A DNA stretch of 64,000 bases, taken from NCBI GenBank assembly GCA_026417415.1, contig JAOADG010000037.1, forward strand, positions 62,001 to 126,000, given 5' to 3'. This DNA comes from a bacterium (GTDB taxonomy: Bacteria; Electryoneota; JAOADG01). The number at the start of each line of letters is the position of its first letter. The first letter of the stretch is position 1. Both the position numbers and the translations under genes were made by a program. The notes beneath the pieces are model-generated. The model had not been told where the DNA came from. It worked only from the letters and a program-made list of their open reading frames with translations, and searched no databases. Positions 9,396 to 18,065 of the stretch are shown in pieces.

Positions 9396-10475
9396 TTAAC
9401 TGCGATCTACTGTTTCGTAATGATAATATGCTGCGCATGCGCCTTCACTACTTACCATACAAGGTCCAACAGGATGGGTAGGAGTACATAAGTTGCCAAA
9501 GATTGGGCATTCAAAAGGCAACAGAATTCCTTTCATTACATCACCACAACTGCAACCCTTCGGCATTTCAGCATTTCTTTCTAATGAAATCTGAAACCGA
9601 CGGATTGCATCGTAACCAATGTATTCCTCTTTGAACTGAACACCGGAACGTGGAATCAAACCAATTCCGCGCCATTCAGAATCTACTGGTTCAAATACCT
9701 CGTCCATCAGTTGCAATGCAGAGATGTTACCTGACCACGATACTGCACGAGTGTATTGAATTTCCACTTGAGAGCGATTGGAAGAAAGTTGTTTTAACAA
9801 AAGAAGAATGCCTTCTGCAATATCAGTCGGCAAAAAACCTGTGATTACACACGGAATTGAGTATTGTTTAACCAAGAATTCATAGGATTGAGCGCCAATA
9901 ATCGTACTCACATGGCCGGGACATATAAATCCATCTATCTGAACATTTGGATCTTCCATTAAAGCAGCCATAGCAGGGGGAACCAATTTCCCTGCCACTA
10001 ACATCGAAAAATTGAGTAGGTTTTCAAATTTGGCACGCTGAATAGTTGCTGCTAAAATGGGCAACGTGGTTTCAAATCCTACACCTATAAACACGATTTG
10101 TTGTTTAGGATGTGTCTTAGCATAAATGATCGATTCAAGTGGTGAATACACAATTTTTACTTTTGCACCGCGAGACATTTCTCTTTGAAGTGTGCTCTGA
10201 GTGCCCGGTACACGGAGCATATCCCCAAACGTAAATACTACGACATTGGGCTGTTGACTTAATGAAATGGCTGCGTCAACTACAGAAACAGGGGTCACAC
10301 AAACTGGGCAACCGGGCCCTGACAATAAACGTAAATTGGATGGCAATTGGCTTCGTAGTCCACTGCGACTAATGGATACAGTGTGTGTTCCACAAACTTC
10401 CATAATGTTTCTTTTCTGAGTGGATAACGAATGGATACTTTGTAAAATAGTATCAAATGGAGTTTGGAGGTTCAT
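9396..10475 (-). CDS. hypD: Hydrogenase maturation Fe-S scaffold HypD
   Basis: HypD is the iron-sulfur scaffold that, with HypC, holds the Fe(CN)2CO group during hydrogenase maturation. Visible motifs include MEVCGTHT near the N-terminus, GPGCPVC (the cysteine pair that binds iron), CPGHVSTIIG in the middle and the C-terminal cysteine cluster (GCSCGDV, CPIFG, CTPTHPVGPCMVS) that ligates the [4Fe-4S] cluster. I place the start at the ATG at 10475 (359 residues) rather than at a TTG 18 bases upstream; the two differ by six residues. The start overlaps the end of hypC by 23 bases. Confidence 0.95.
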   Translation of the reverse strand: MNLQTPFDTILQSIHSLSTQKRNIMEVCGTHTVSISRSGLRSQLPSNLRLLSGPGCPVCVTPVSVVDAAISLSQQPNVVVFTFGDMLRVPGTQSTLQREMSRGAKVKIVYSPLESIIYAKTHPKQQIVFIGVGFETTLPILAATIQRAKFENLLNFSMLVAGKLVPPAMAALMEDPNVQIDGFICPGHVSTIIGAQSYEFLVKQYSIPCVITGFLPTDIAEGILLLLKQLSSNRSQVEIQYTRAVSWSGNISALQLMDEVFEPVDSEWRGIGLIPRSGVQFKEEYIGYDAIRRFQISLERNAEMPKGCSCGDVMKGILLPFECPIFGNLCTPTHPVGPCMVSSEGACAAYYHYETVDRS

Positions 10476-10695
10476 TGGAAAAACAACGTTCAATATCTTG
10501 AAATAGAGACAAAATTTCTTCTGCTTCTTGGGTATCTAATTTTTGAATGGCAAATCCAGCGTGGGCTAAAATATAATCACCCACTTGAGTATCCGGAACT
10601 AAATCTAAAGCAATTTCTCTGGTTAAACCACCAAAATCTACAATTGCAATACCATTTTGAATACGTTGAACCAATCCAGGGATAGCAAGACACAT
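10453..10695 (-). CDS. hypC: Hydrogenase assembly chaperone HypC/HupF family
   Basis: An 80-residue OB-like chaperone that binds HypD and the hydrogenase large-subunit precursor. It begins MCLAIPG; Cys2, needed for iron binding, is present. The VGDYILAHAGFAIQKLD segment is typical of the family. It lies 14 bases after hypF and overlaps hypD, in keeping with HypC and HypD acting as a complex. Confidence 0.96.
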   Translation of the reverse strand: MCLAIPGLVQRIQNGIAIVDFGGLTREIALDLVPDTQVGDYILAHAGFAIQKLDTQEAEEILSLFQDIERCFSNEPPNSI

Positions 10696-10709
10696 AGTAT
10701 TTGATAACC

Positions 10710-13046
10710 TTATTGTCTGATGAATTCATTAGCTAAAACAACTTGCCCTAATGCTAAACCACCGTCGTTTACTGGAATTTCATTAGGAAAAAAATAGAGT
10801 AGATTACGTCGTTGTAACTCTTTTAAAAGGAGTTCAAGAATTAAACGATTTTGAAAAACTCCTCCTCCTAATGCTACGGGTACACGACCATATTGTTCAA
10901 TGGCTAAATCAATGATTTCTAATGTACAATTTGAAATGGCACGATGAAATTCAAATGCTATTTTTTCTATAGGAATTTGATTGTGATACGCTTCATAAAG
11001 TTGTAGTAAAAAAGTACGAATCTCGATTACCCAAGTTTCACCTCTTGATGTTACGTTCAGATGAAATAGGGGTTTATCTAAAATTTTTGATGGTTCGTAA
11101 TAACGCCATGCAACTTGTTCAAGTTCAATCGCAGCTTGTCCTTCGTATGTAGCAACGAAACAGATCCCTAAAAAGGAAGAGACAGCATCAAACAATCGTC
11201 CTACACTCGTTGTCAATGTATAATACTTGGGCCGTTGAATAAAATGTTGGATACGTTCAAATTCATAAGTCGTAAATTGTGTTGAGAATACAAACGAATC
11301 TTTGGTAAAATCAGGATTAATGGATAGATAGTAACCAGTAGCAATACGATAAGGATTTCTAATGCTTGCATCACCACCGAGGAGTGGCATCTCCTCAAAA
11401 TGACCAATGCGACGGATTGATCGAAAATCGCCAAAGAAAAATTCTCCACCCCAAATCATTCCATCTAATCCATATCCAGTTCCATCAAAAATTACTCCAA
11501 TCGCTTCACGATAGTACCCGTGGGAAACTAATACAGAAGCGAAATGAGCTTGGTGATGTTGGATACCAATATGGGGTACATCTAAAAAAATATTTTTTGA
11601 ATAGCGAGTCGTGAATAAATCGGGGTGCAAATCATATGCAATAATTTCAGGTTGAATCCGAAGCCAACGCGAAAGTTTTTGAAATGATTCATCTAAAAAT
11701 TCCAAAGTACTATCATTATCCACATCACCTATGTGTTGAGATAAATAAATGTTATTTTCTTTAGCAATGGCAAATGTATTTGAATACATTGCTCCGACTG
11801 CAAAAGTATTGAACAACTTTTTTGGATACGAAATGGGCAACGGAGTAAACCCACGCGAACGCCGTGTCAATACCAATTGATTTTGGAATAGGTAACCAAC
11901 TGAATCATCACAACGATTCCAAATATCACGATTATGCAACAAAAAGCCGTCTGCAATACTGGATAAATTGTTCACAGCACTCGAGTTGTCAATTTCAATG
12001 GGCTCTTCACTTTGATTTCCGCTGGTCATGATCAATGCTGGAAAGCCACCCAATTCAAACAACAACGAATGTAAAGGTGTGTAAGGTAACATGGCACCAA
12101 TAAAATGTAGATTGGGTGCTACAAGCTCAGACAATTCTTCAAACAAGATTTCCTCTCGTTTGAATCTTAGTTTTTTCTTGAGCAGCAAGATAGGTTTTTG
12201 TTGAGAAAGTAACCACTTTTCTTCTGTAGAATTCACTTCACAATAGTGTTTCAAAGTGGTTAAATCGCGAAACATCACTGCAAATGGTTTGTAGGGACGT
12301 TTCTTTCGTTTTCTTAATTGTTGTACCGATTGGCTATCTGTTGCCAAACAAGCAAGGTGAAAACCACCCAACCCTTTCAATGCTAAAATTTTTCCTTGCC
12401 ATAAAAGTTTCGTTGCTCGGCTAATCACTGTCTTCGCATAGGAACTGGTGAATTGATCGGATATTTCTAAATCAATCCATTCCAAATGCGGGCCACATTC
12501 TGGGCATGCGATTGGTTCTGCATGAAAACGTCTATTCAGCGGATCATGATATTCTTGTTTGCATCGTGAACACATTGGAAATCGGTTCATTGTTGTTGAA
12601 ATGCGGTCGTACGGAACTTCGTAAACAATGGTAAAGCGTGGTCCGCAATTGGTACAATTGATAAACGGATACAAATAACGGAAATTGGTGTTTTGGTACA
12701 ATTCTTTTTCACAATCACTACATAACGCAATGTCTGGACTTATAAATGTTGTTTGTGAACCACTGTTTTGACTAAATACTATCTGGAATTCGTGTTCGTT
12801 TTGAAGTTCTATTTTAGTCAATTGAACTTGATCTATTCTGGAAGCAGGAGGAGGATTCTGTTTCAGTTCTTTTATAAAGCACTCTACATCTTTAATTGTT
12901 CCTTCAATTTCTGCAACTACGCCAGAAGAATCATTACGTACAAATCCAACCAAGTGATGCTTTATTGCCAATTGATAAAAATATGGACGAAATCCTACTC
13001 CTTGAACGACCCCTTCAATCTGTACTGAATAACGAATTTTATTCAT
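10710..13046 (-). CDS. hypF: Carbamoyltransferase HypF
   Basis: This 778-residue protein makes the carbamoyl group for the hydrogenase cyanide ligands from carbamoyl phosphate and ATP. Domains in order: acylphosphatase-like (GVVQGVGFRPYFY near the N-terminus), two zinc-finger-like cysteine sets between about residues 105 and 185 (CSDC, CTNCG, CSRC, CPECG), a YrdC-like domain to about 390, and a Kae1/TobZ-like C-terminal domain with the metal-site motif HHQAH. I chose the ATG at 13046; the longest frame begins with a TTG 15 bases upstream. The gene follows the permease gene by 18 bases and precedes hypC by 14. Confidence 0.96.
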   Translation of the reverse strand: MNKIRYSVQIEGVVQGVGFRPYFYQLAIKHHLVGFVRNDSSGVVAEIEGTIKDVECFIKELKQNPPPASRIDQVQLTKIELQNEHEFQIVFSQNSGSQTTFISPDIALCSDCEKELYQNTNFRYLYPFINCTNCGPRFTIVYEVPYDRISTTMNRFPMCSRCKQEYHDPLNRRFHAEPIACPECGPHLEWIDLEISDQFTSSYAKTVISRATKLLWQGKILALKGLGGFHLACLATDSQSVQQLRKRKKRPYKPFAVMFRDLTTLKHYCEVNSTEEKWLLSQQKPILLLKKKLRFKREEILFEELSELVAPNLHFIGAMLPYTPLHSLLFELGGFPALIMTSGNQSEEPIEIDNSSAVNNLSSIADGFLLHNRDIWNRCDDSVGYLFQNQLVLTRRSRGFTPLPISYPKKLFNTFAVGAMYSNTFAIAKENNIYLSQHIGDVDNDSTLEFLDESFQKLSRWLRIQPEIIAYDLHPDLFTTRYSKNIFLDVPHIGIQHHQAHFASVLVSHGYYREAIGVIFDGTGYGLDGMIWGGEFFFGDFRSIRRIGHFEEMPLLGGDASIRNPYRIATGYYLSINPDFTKDSFVFSTQFTTYEFERIQHFIQRPKYYTLTTSVGRLFDAVSSFLGICFVATYEGQAAIELEQVAWRYYEPSKILDKPLFHLNVTSRGETWVIEIRTFLLQLYEAYHNQIPIEKIAFEFHRAISNCTLEIIDLAIEQYGRVPVALGGGVFQNRLILELLLKELQRRNLLYFFPNEIPVNDGGLALGQVVLANEFIRQ

Positions 13047-13064
13047 TTGGAATAGGTCCAAAGC

Positions 13065-15071
13065 TTAGAAACTACGATACTCTAAATCATGAACAATATC
13101 TTGACGTGGAGTGATAATGCGAAGTTTAACTGGAAATTCAACCATTGCTAAATATTTTCGCCACAATGAGGTAAATTCTTCAATCTGTTCATTGATTTGG
13201 ACTTTGCCAGACATTCCCAACACAATTTCACGTGCTTTTAAGTTCAGTGCTGTGCCGATAATAGCTTCCATTGAATTAATGCCGGTTACAACAATGGGAT
13301 ATACTGTTGAACCACATTCTTGTGCAACGCGAAAAACTTCCTGAAATAAGGTTTTTTCATGACGACCAAAAACTTGTATAGGGAAAGTACTGGTGGGTTC
13401 TCGAGTAATTCGAACTGTGACAACTACTACATCTGAGGTAGCACTCTTATTTTCTAACAAAACTTTTTTCAAATGGTGCAGCCCTTGGGGGTGCCTTGCT
13501 GCTACTAAAATCGGTTTACGAGCGGAAATTTGAAGCAAATCCTGTGTAAATCCCTTTGATTCGGTAATTTCATAATCTGGCTTTTCGTGCACTTGGGGTG
13601 ATTTTTGTCTGCGGATAGGGCGCTTAGATAAAACCTCGAGAGATGCAATACCAGAAGATAAGAAAAATGCAATGAGTGCTGCTTCGGGATGTTCAAAAAA
13701 AGCAACATAAATCAACAAAGGCGTCAAAATGAGTAACAATCCATATCCGGACAATCGCAAAGGAAGTATGGATCCATCCGAAACATTGCTAATCTTAGCA
13801 ACCGAATCGCTTTGTTGTTTGATGCGATACTCAAAATCAAGTAAAGTAAAAACAATTCCTCCACCCACAGCAAATGATGTGATATAAGCAAGCAATTGGA
13901 AATTTCCATAGATTGCAAGTGAAAGTGCAATTTGGAACAAAAAGATAAAATTTAAAATGACAAAGTTGGTACCAAATTTTGGATGTTCTTTTTTAAAATG
14001 TGTGGGAAGATAACCGCTGTCTGCTAACTGAACCAATTGTGATTCTGCTTGACGATTGGTATAATTTAAACCAGTAAGCATCACAAGAATGATAAATAAC
14101 GTAAAGGAAATACATAAAAGGTGAATCACAATAGGTGAACTACTTGTAGTAGATAGTATTCCTAAATAAGTCGCATAACGCCAATTTTTATAGAAATAAT
14201 CAGGTGGAAAGTTACTTAAAACGATACCTGCGATGAAAAATACAATAATGGTCAGAGTGGTTACGATTAAAAAAGTGTAGAAATAATTTTTTTTCTTGGG
14301 TGCTTCTAGATCGCGATGAACTTGCCAAAGAATATCTTCATTAGAGAAAATAAACAAAAGCGTAATCACGACTGTAACGATATCTGTAAAATGAAATAAG
14401 TTTGGTTTTTGAATTTCTTTTACTGAAGTAGAGTAGAAAGGTGTTTCTGAAAGTTTGGAAAAATCTTGTTCAATTGAATTTAATAGTATCCAAAGGATGA
14501 AAAAGAAAAAAGAAATCAGTGCTAAATTTGCAATAGTAATGGTACGTTTTGGTGAAGTTTCTTTACCTTTTAAACTTGTGCGATATTGAAGAAAAAGCAA
14601 AGTGATGGAAAATAGTGTTACAATCCAATGATAGTGTTGTTCTATATTTTCAGTACCACCAAGAGAATAGTAAATTGAAGACAATGTATAAAGAAGATAG
14701 TAACCTGCGCTTAAGGTAAACAATATTCCACAGACGATTCGACCAATTAATTGGAATGCAGTGAGTATAGGACGAACTTGTGAAAACGTGGTTTCAGATT
14801 GAGGTTTGTATAAATCTGCGTAAAGAACTTTATCCGTTGCAAGATAAATATACCAGCGGTAAAGAACGGTCAATACAGAGGCACAGATAATTGCCATCAG
14901 GGTAAATTGATTGTTTAAACTGGCTACATCTACAACAATGATGGAAGAAGCTGCAATTGCAGAAAATACGATCGCTACCCCTTGAGGCATCGTGATAAAA
15001 CTCATCAGGGAAGAAGTGATGATTACGACACGCTCTTTTGATTGAGCAGGAGGATTTATTTCTGTTTGCAT
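13065..15071 (-). CDS. APC-type amino acid permease-like protein with C-terminal soluble domain
   Basis: About 668 residues from the ATG at 15071 (a TTG at 15107 would add 12 residues). Many hydrophobic segments, beginning around ITSSLMSFITMPQGVAIVF, spread over the first about 480 residues as in APC-superfamily permeases. A cytoplasmic linker and a soluble C-terminal domain of about 150 residues follow (ILVAARHPQGLHHLKKVL, VVVVTVRITREP, IVLGMSG), resembling UspA-like domains found at the end of some bacterial APC permeases. Substrate is unknown. It lies 18 bases upstream of hypF on the same strand, so it may head the hyp transcription unit. A link with hydrogenase maturation is not implied by its family. 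Confidence 0.75.
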   Translation of the reverse strand: MQTEINPPAQSKERVVIITSSLMSFITMPQGVAIVFSAIAASSIIVVDVASLNNQFTLMAIICASVLTVLYRWYIYLATDKVLYADLYKPQSETTFSQVRPILTAFQLIGRIVCGILFTLSAGYYLLYTLSSIYYSLGGTENIEQHYHWIVTLFSITLLFLQYRTSLKGKETSPKRTITIANLALISFFFFILWILLNSIEQDFSKLSETPFYSTSVKEIQKPNLFHFTDIVTVVITLLFIFSNEDILWQVHRDLEAPKKKNYFYTFLIVTTLTIIVFFIAGIVLSNFPPDYFYKNWRYATYLGILSTTSSSPIVIHLLCISFTLFIILVMLTGLNYTNRQAESQLVQLADSGYLPTHFKKEHPKFGTNFVILNFIFLFQIALSLAIYGNFQLLAYITSFAVGGGIVFTLLDFEYRIKQQSDSVAKISNVSDGSILPLRLSGYGLLLILTPLLIYVAFFEHPEAALIAFFLSSGIASLEVLSKRPIRRQKSPQVHEKPDYEITESKGFTQDLLQISARKPILVAARHPQGLHHLKKVLLENKSATSDVVVVTVRITREPTSTFPIQVFGRHEKTLFQEVFRVAQECGSTVYPIVVTGINSMEAIIGTALNLKAREIVLGMSGKVQINEQIEEFTSLWRKYLAMVEFPVKLRIITPRQDIVHDLEYRSF

Positions 15072-15132
15072 AATATCAAAAGTAAACTTTGAATGAAGAT
15101 GAAACAAGCACCATACGATTGAGCAGAATCAG

Positions 15133-15600
15133 ATGATATTGAATTATTCTATTGGAATGAAATTAGCGCTTGAGCAAGCGAAGTTGGCGCAACAGCGGAA
15201 TGAAGTACCAGTGGGTGCTGTGGTCATGTTGGGAAATGAAGTCATCGGAAAAGGATACAACTCAGTATTATCCTTAAAAGACCCTACTGCACATGCCGAG
15301 ATGATTGCCATTACTGCTGCTGCACAATATTTAAAATCTGAGTTTTTAGAGAATTGTATTTTATACACTACCTTAGAACCGTGTCCAATGTGTGCTGGTG
15401 CGATTTTATTAGCACGAATTCATAAAGTTGTGTTTGCTACAATGGATTCTAAATTTGGTGCAGGAGGTTCAATTTACAACATTTTACAAGATGGAAAGCT
15501 TAACCATAAAGTAGAAGTTATTCAAGGCATAGAAGAACTTGCATCAAAACAATTACTTCAAACTTTTTTTCAAAAGTTAAGAATGAAAAAGCAATCATGA
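15133..15600 (+). CDS. tadA: tRNA adenosine(34) deaminase TadA
   Basis: A 155-residue zinc-dependent deaminase that converts A34 to inosine in the anticodon of tRNA-Arg(ACG). The catalytic HAE motif is at residues 54-56 (His54 zinc ligand, Glu56 proton shuttle) and PCPMC at 83-87 supplies Cys84 and Cys87. The length and the NEVPVGAV segment match TadA rather than cytidine or guanine deaminases. The expected substrate, a tRNA-Arg with anticodon ACG, is encoded at 60.9 kb. The gene is divergent from the permease and overlaps the next gene by an ATGA junction. Confidence 0.93.
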   Translation: MILNYSIGMKLALEQAKLAQQRNEVPVGAVVMLGNEVIGKGYNSVLSLKDPTAHAEMIAITAAAQYLKSEFLENCILYTTLEPCPMCAGAILLARIHKVVFATMDSKFGAGGSIYNILQDGKLNHKVEVIQGIEELASKQLLQTFFQKLRMKKQS

Positions 15601-16205
15601 TTTTGCTTTACTTAATCATTGCGATTGGCATCCTTGTTATGGTTGCTTTATTCTTTCCTATTAGAATGTATTTACAAATTGAGAACTCTCAATTTAAGTT
15701 TGCGTTATCCTATCTTTTTTTCAAAAAAGAAACTTTAACCGATGAAAAAAAGGAAGTTCTAAGAATCAAAACAGAGATTGACAAACAGAAAAAGAAAGTT
15801 AAAAAACCAAAAAAGCCCGCCAAAAAGAAAAGGAAAAAGATTTCGTTGTTTACCGTAATAAATCATTGGGATGATTTTAAGTCCATTTTTTTATTCGGTT
15901 TACGGCGAATCAAAGCACTTTTGAAAATTCCACAAACAAAAATCGTTGATTGGGAATGGATAATTGCTGGGGATAATCCTGCTCAAATTGGTTTCCTCTT
16001 TGGGTTATACCAATCTGTGAAACATTTTCTTCCATCAGGAAAAGTGACTATGAATTTTCTGGAAGAAAAATCGTATTTTCATTGCAACATCGTGATGACC
16101 ATTTATTTATGGAAATTTGTTATCTGGGGGCTACAAACCATAGCAATTTTCCCTTATAGAAATGCTTGGAACTGTTACAAAATCATCAGAATGTCCCATC
16201 CTTGA
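15597..16205 (+). CDS. DUF2953-like membrane-anchored protein
   Basis: A 202-residue protein with one strongly hydrophobic N-terminal segment (about residues 2-20), then a basic linker rich in lysine (about residues 50-78), then a domain with IIAGDNPAQIGFLFGLYQSV that resembles the DUF2953 pattern (a small residue-D-x-A-x-x-G-x-x-x-G motif). The function of that family is unknown. It is coupled to tadA by an ATGA overlap and ends 45 bases before the tRNA-Leu gene. Confidence 0.5.
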   Translation: MILLYLIIAIGILVMVALFFPIRMYLQIENSQFKFALSYLFFKKETLTDEKKEVLRIKTEIDKQKKKVKKPKKPAKKKRKKISLFTVINHWDDFKSIFLFGLRRIKALLKIPQTKIVDWEWIIAGDNPAQIGFLFGLYQSVKHFLPSGKVTMNFLEEKSYFHCNIVMTIYLWKFVIWGLQTIAIFPYRNAWNCYKIIRMSHP

Positions 16206-16250
16206 TTAAGAAAGAAAAAACCTATACTTTTGTATAAAATAACTTTAGTT

Positions 16251-16333
16251 GCGAGAGTGGCGGAATTGGCAGACGCGTCAGACTTAGGATCTGATGTCGC
16301 ACAGACGTGGGGGTTCGAGTCCCCCCTTTCGCA
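16251..16333 (+). tRNA. tRNA-Leu (anticodon UAG)
   Basis: Acceptor arms GCGAGAG and CTTTCGC pair (one G-U), with discriminator A. The anticodon stem TCAGA/TCTGA encloses the loop CTTAGGA, giving anticodon TAG (reads CUN leucine codons). A long class II variable arm (GTC GCACA GAC) and the T arm GGGGGTTCGAGTCCCCC fit tRNA-Leu. CCA is not encoded. Confidence 0.97.
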
Positions 16334-16364
16334 CATTTATGAATTTTTCAATTAAAGGAATTGT

Positions 16365-17669
16365 ATGAGTATACCGTTTGAAATTTCAACCAATAAAGTG
16401 GATGATACAACCATTGAAATGGTCGTAACCATACCCTCACAAGAATATGATAATCGTTTTCACACATTACTTAGAGACACAGCAAAATCTATTCAATTGC
16501 ACGGTTTTAGACCCGGCAAAGTTCCTTATTCAATACTTAAACAACGAATTGGAAGTAAAATAGAAGAAGAAGTGGTGAACGAGATTACCAAAGAAGTTTA
16601 CTGGGCTGCTTTAGAAAAAGCTGAAATCCAACCAGTTACATTAGGAACAATAGAAAATCTGGTATATGGATTAGGACAAAATATGCAGTTTGTAGCAAAG
16701 GTACCCATATTACCGGATGTTGAAATAAAGGGGTTAGATGGGTTTACGACTTGGCGGTATAAACCTACAATCCAAGAACAAGATGTTCAAGAAGCATTAA
16801 TGGAGTTGCAACAAAATCATGCCAAATACATTGTTTCAGATTTACCAGCGCGTGAGAATTCTTTTTTAGAATGTAAAATAGTTCGTTTAGATGAACATCA
16901 AAATCCTATCAAATCAGAACCAGCGTATTTTGATCACTTGCCAGTCAAAGGAAATCCATTAGGTCCAAATTCAACGGAACAATTCATTGGTTTAACTGCT
17001 GGTGATACGAAGGTTATTAAGGTAGTCGAAGAACATTTCCATGGTGAAGAAAAACATGAACATCAAAACCACTACCAAGTGGCGGTGATATCCGTAAAAG
17101 AACAAATTTTACCTGAACTGAATGATGAATTTGCGAGAAGTATTTCTGCCGTTTACGATACTCTGGAAGAATTAAAACTCACCTTAAAAGAAAACTTAGA
17201 AAAAAGTGCCCAAGCAAAGTCAGAAGAGGGTGTATATAAACGAGTCGTAGAAAAGTTAATGAGTGAAAATCAATTTGTGGTTTCCAAACAACTTATTGAT
17301 GAAAAATTAAGACATTCATTAGCAGAATTTGGTGAGAATGTTTCAAAGTTGTCCAAGGAATTTGTTCAAAAGTACCTTGAACCAAAAGCAGTTCAAGAAG
17401 CAAAATGGGAATTTATTATTCGCAAATTGATTAAATCTTGGGATATACAAATTTCCGATGAAGATGTTGATAATGACATTTCAATTTTTGCAAAGAATAC
17501 TCAACAACGCTTTGAAGATCTAAAAGATCAACTTATCCGAGAAAATCGCTACGAAAGTGTTCGCATTGAGTTAGCAAAAAAAACTGCTATGAAACGCATT
17601 CTTGAAAGTATTCACATTGAAGAGAGGGAAATACCATTTAGTGAATTTAAAACACTTCAAGAAATGTAA
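16365..17669 (+). CDS. tig: Trigger factor
   Basis: A 434-residue ribosome-associated chaperone. The N-terminal ribosome-binding domain carries the signature GFRPGKVP (about residues 46-53), in place of the usual GFRxGK. A central FKBP-type domain (about 150-245) and a long helical C-terminal arm follow. The end of the FKBP-like domain contains a histidine-rich stretch (HFHGEEKHEHQNH) that could bind metal; that is inference. The gene starts 31 bases after tRNA-Leu. In many bacteria tig precedes clpP; here it is followed by a helix-hairpin-helix gene instead. Confidence 0.9.
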   Translation: MSIPFEISTNKVDDTTIEMVVTIPSQEYDNRFHTLLRDTAKSIQLHGFRPGKVPYSILKQRIGSKIEEEVVNEITKEVYWAALEKAEIQPVTLGTIENLVYGLGQNMQFVAKVPILPDVEIKGLDGFTTWRYKPTIQEQDVQEALMELQQNHAKYIVSDLPARENSFLECKIVRLDEHQNPIKSEPAYFDHLPVKGNPLGPNSTEQFIGLTAGDTKVIKVVEEHFHGEEKHEHQNHYQVAVISVKEQILPELNDEFARSISAVYDTLEELKLTLKENLEKSAQAKSEEGVYKRVVEKLMSENQFVVSKQLIDEKLRHSLAEFGENVSKLSKEFVQKYLEPKAVQEAKWEFIIRKLIKSWDIQISDEDVDNDISIFAKNTQQRFEDLKDQLIRENRYESVRIELAKKTAMKRILESIHIEEREIPFSEFKTLQEM

Positions 17670-17673
17670 GTGG

Positions 17674-18054
17674 ATGGAAAAAATCACATTACTTCCTTAT
17701 GCCTTTACTAATTTTGAAAGGTCATTGATTATTGCTTTTGCTTGTATTTTTATTGCTGCGTCGTTCTATCGTCCTAAAGAAAAAAATTACTTTTGGAAAG
17801 AAACTGTACAATCCAATCATTCATTGATTATCTTTAACGATACACTAGTGAAATATCCACTTAACATCAACACTGCACCAATGGATATCTTAGAATTGGT
17901 ACCGGAAATTGGAAAGAAAACTGCTATACGAATTGATTCCCTTAGAAAGAAAGCACCTATTCGTGACATTCGTCAACTTCTTTTCATCCCAGGGATCAAC
18001 GAACGCAAACTAGAAAGAATTCGGTATTATATTACAGTGAATGATTCAATTTAG
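17674..18054 (+). CDS. ComEA-like helix-hairpin-helix protein
   Basis: A 126-residue protein with one N-terminal membrane segment (SLIIAFACIFIAASF, about residues 17-31), then about 30 unremarkable residues, then a helix-hairpin-helix region: LNINTAPMDILELVPEIGKKTAIRI and a second hairpin LLFIPGINERKLERI. This arrangement is that of ComEA-type DNA receptors and related small helix-hairpin-helix proteins. I chose the ATG at 17674, four bases after the tig stop; the longer frame overlaps tig. It is followed 11 bases later by a PilM/GspL-like gene. A role in DNA uptake is possible but is inferred from fold and context only. Confidence 0.7.
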   Translation: MEKITLLPYAFTNFERSLIIAFACIFIAASFYRPKEKNYFWKETVQSNHSLIIFNDTLVKYPLNINTAPMDILELVPEIGKKTAIRIDSLRKKAPIRDIRQLLFIPGINERKLERIRYYITVNDSI

Positions 18055-18065
18055 GAAACTAACGA

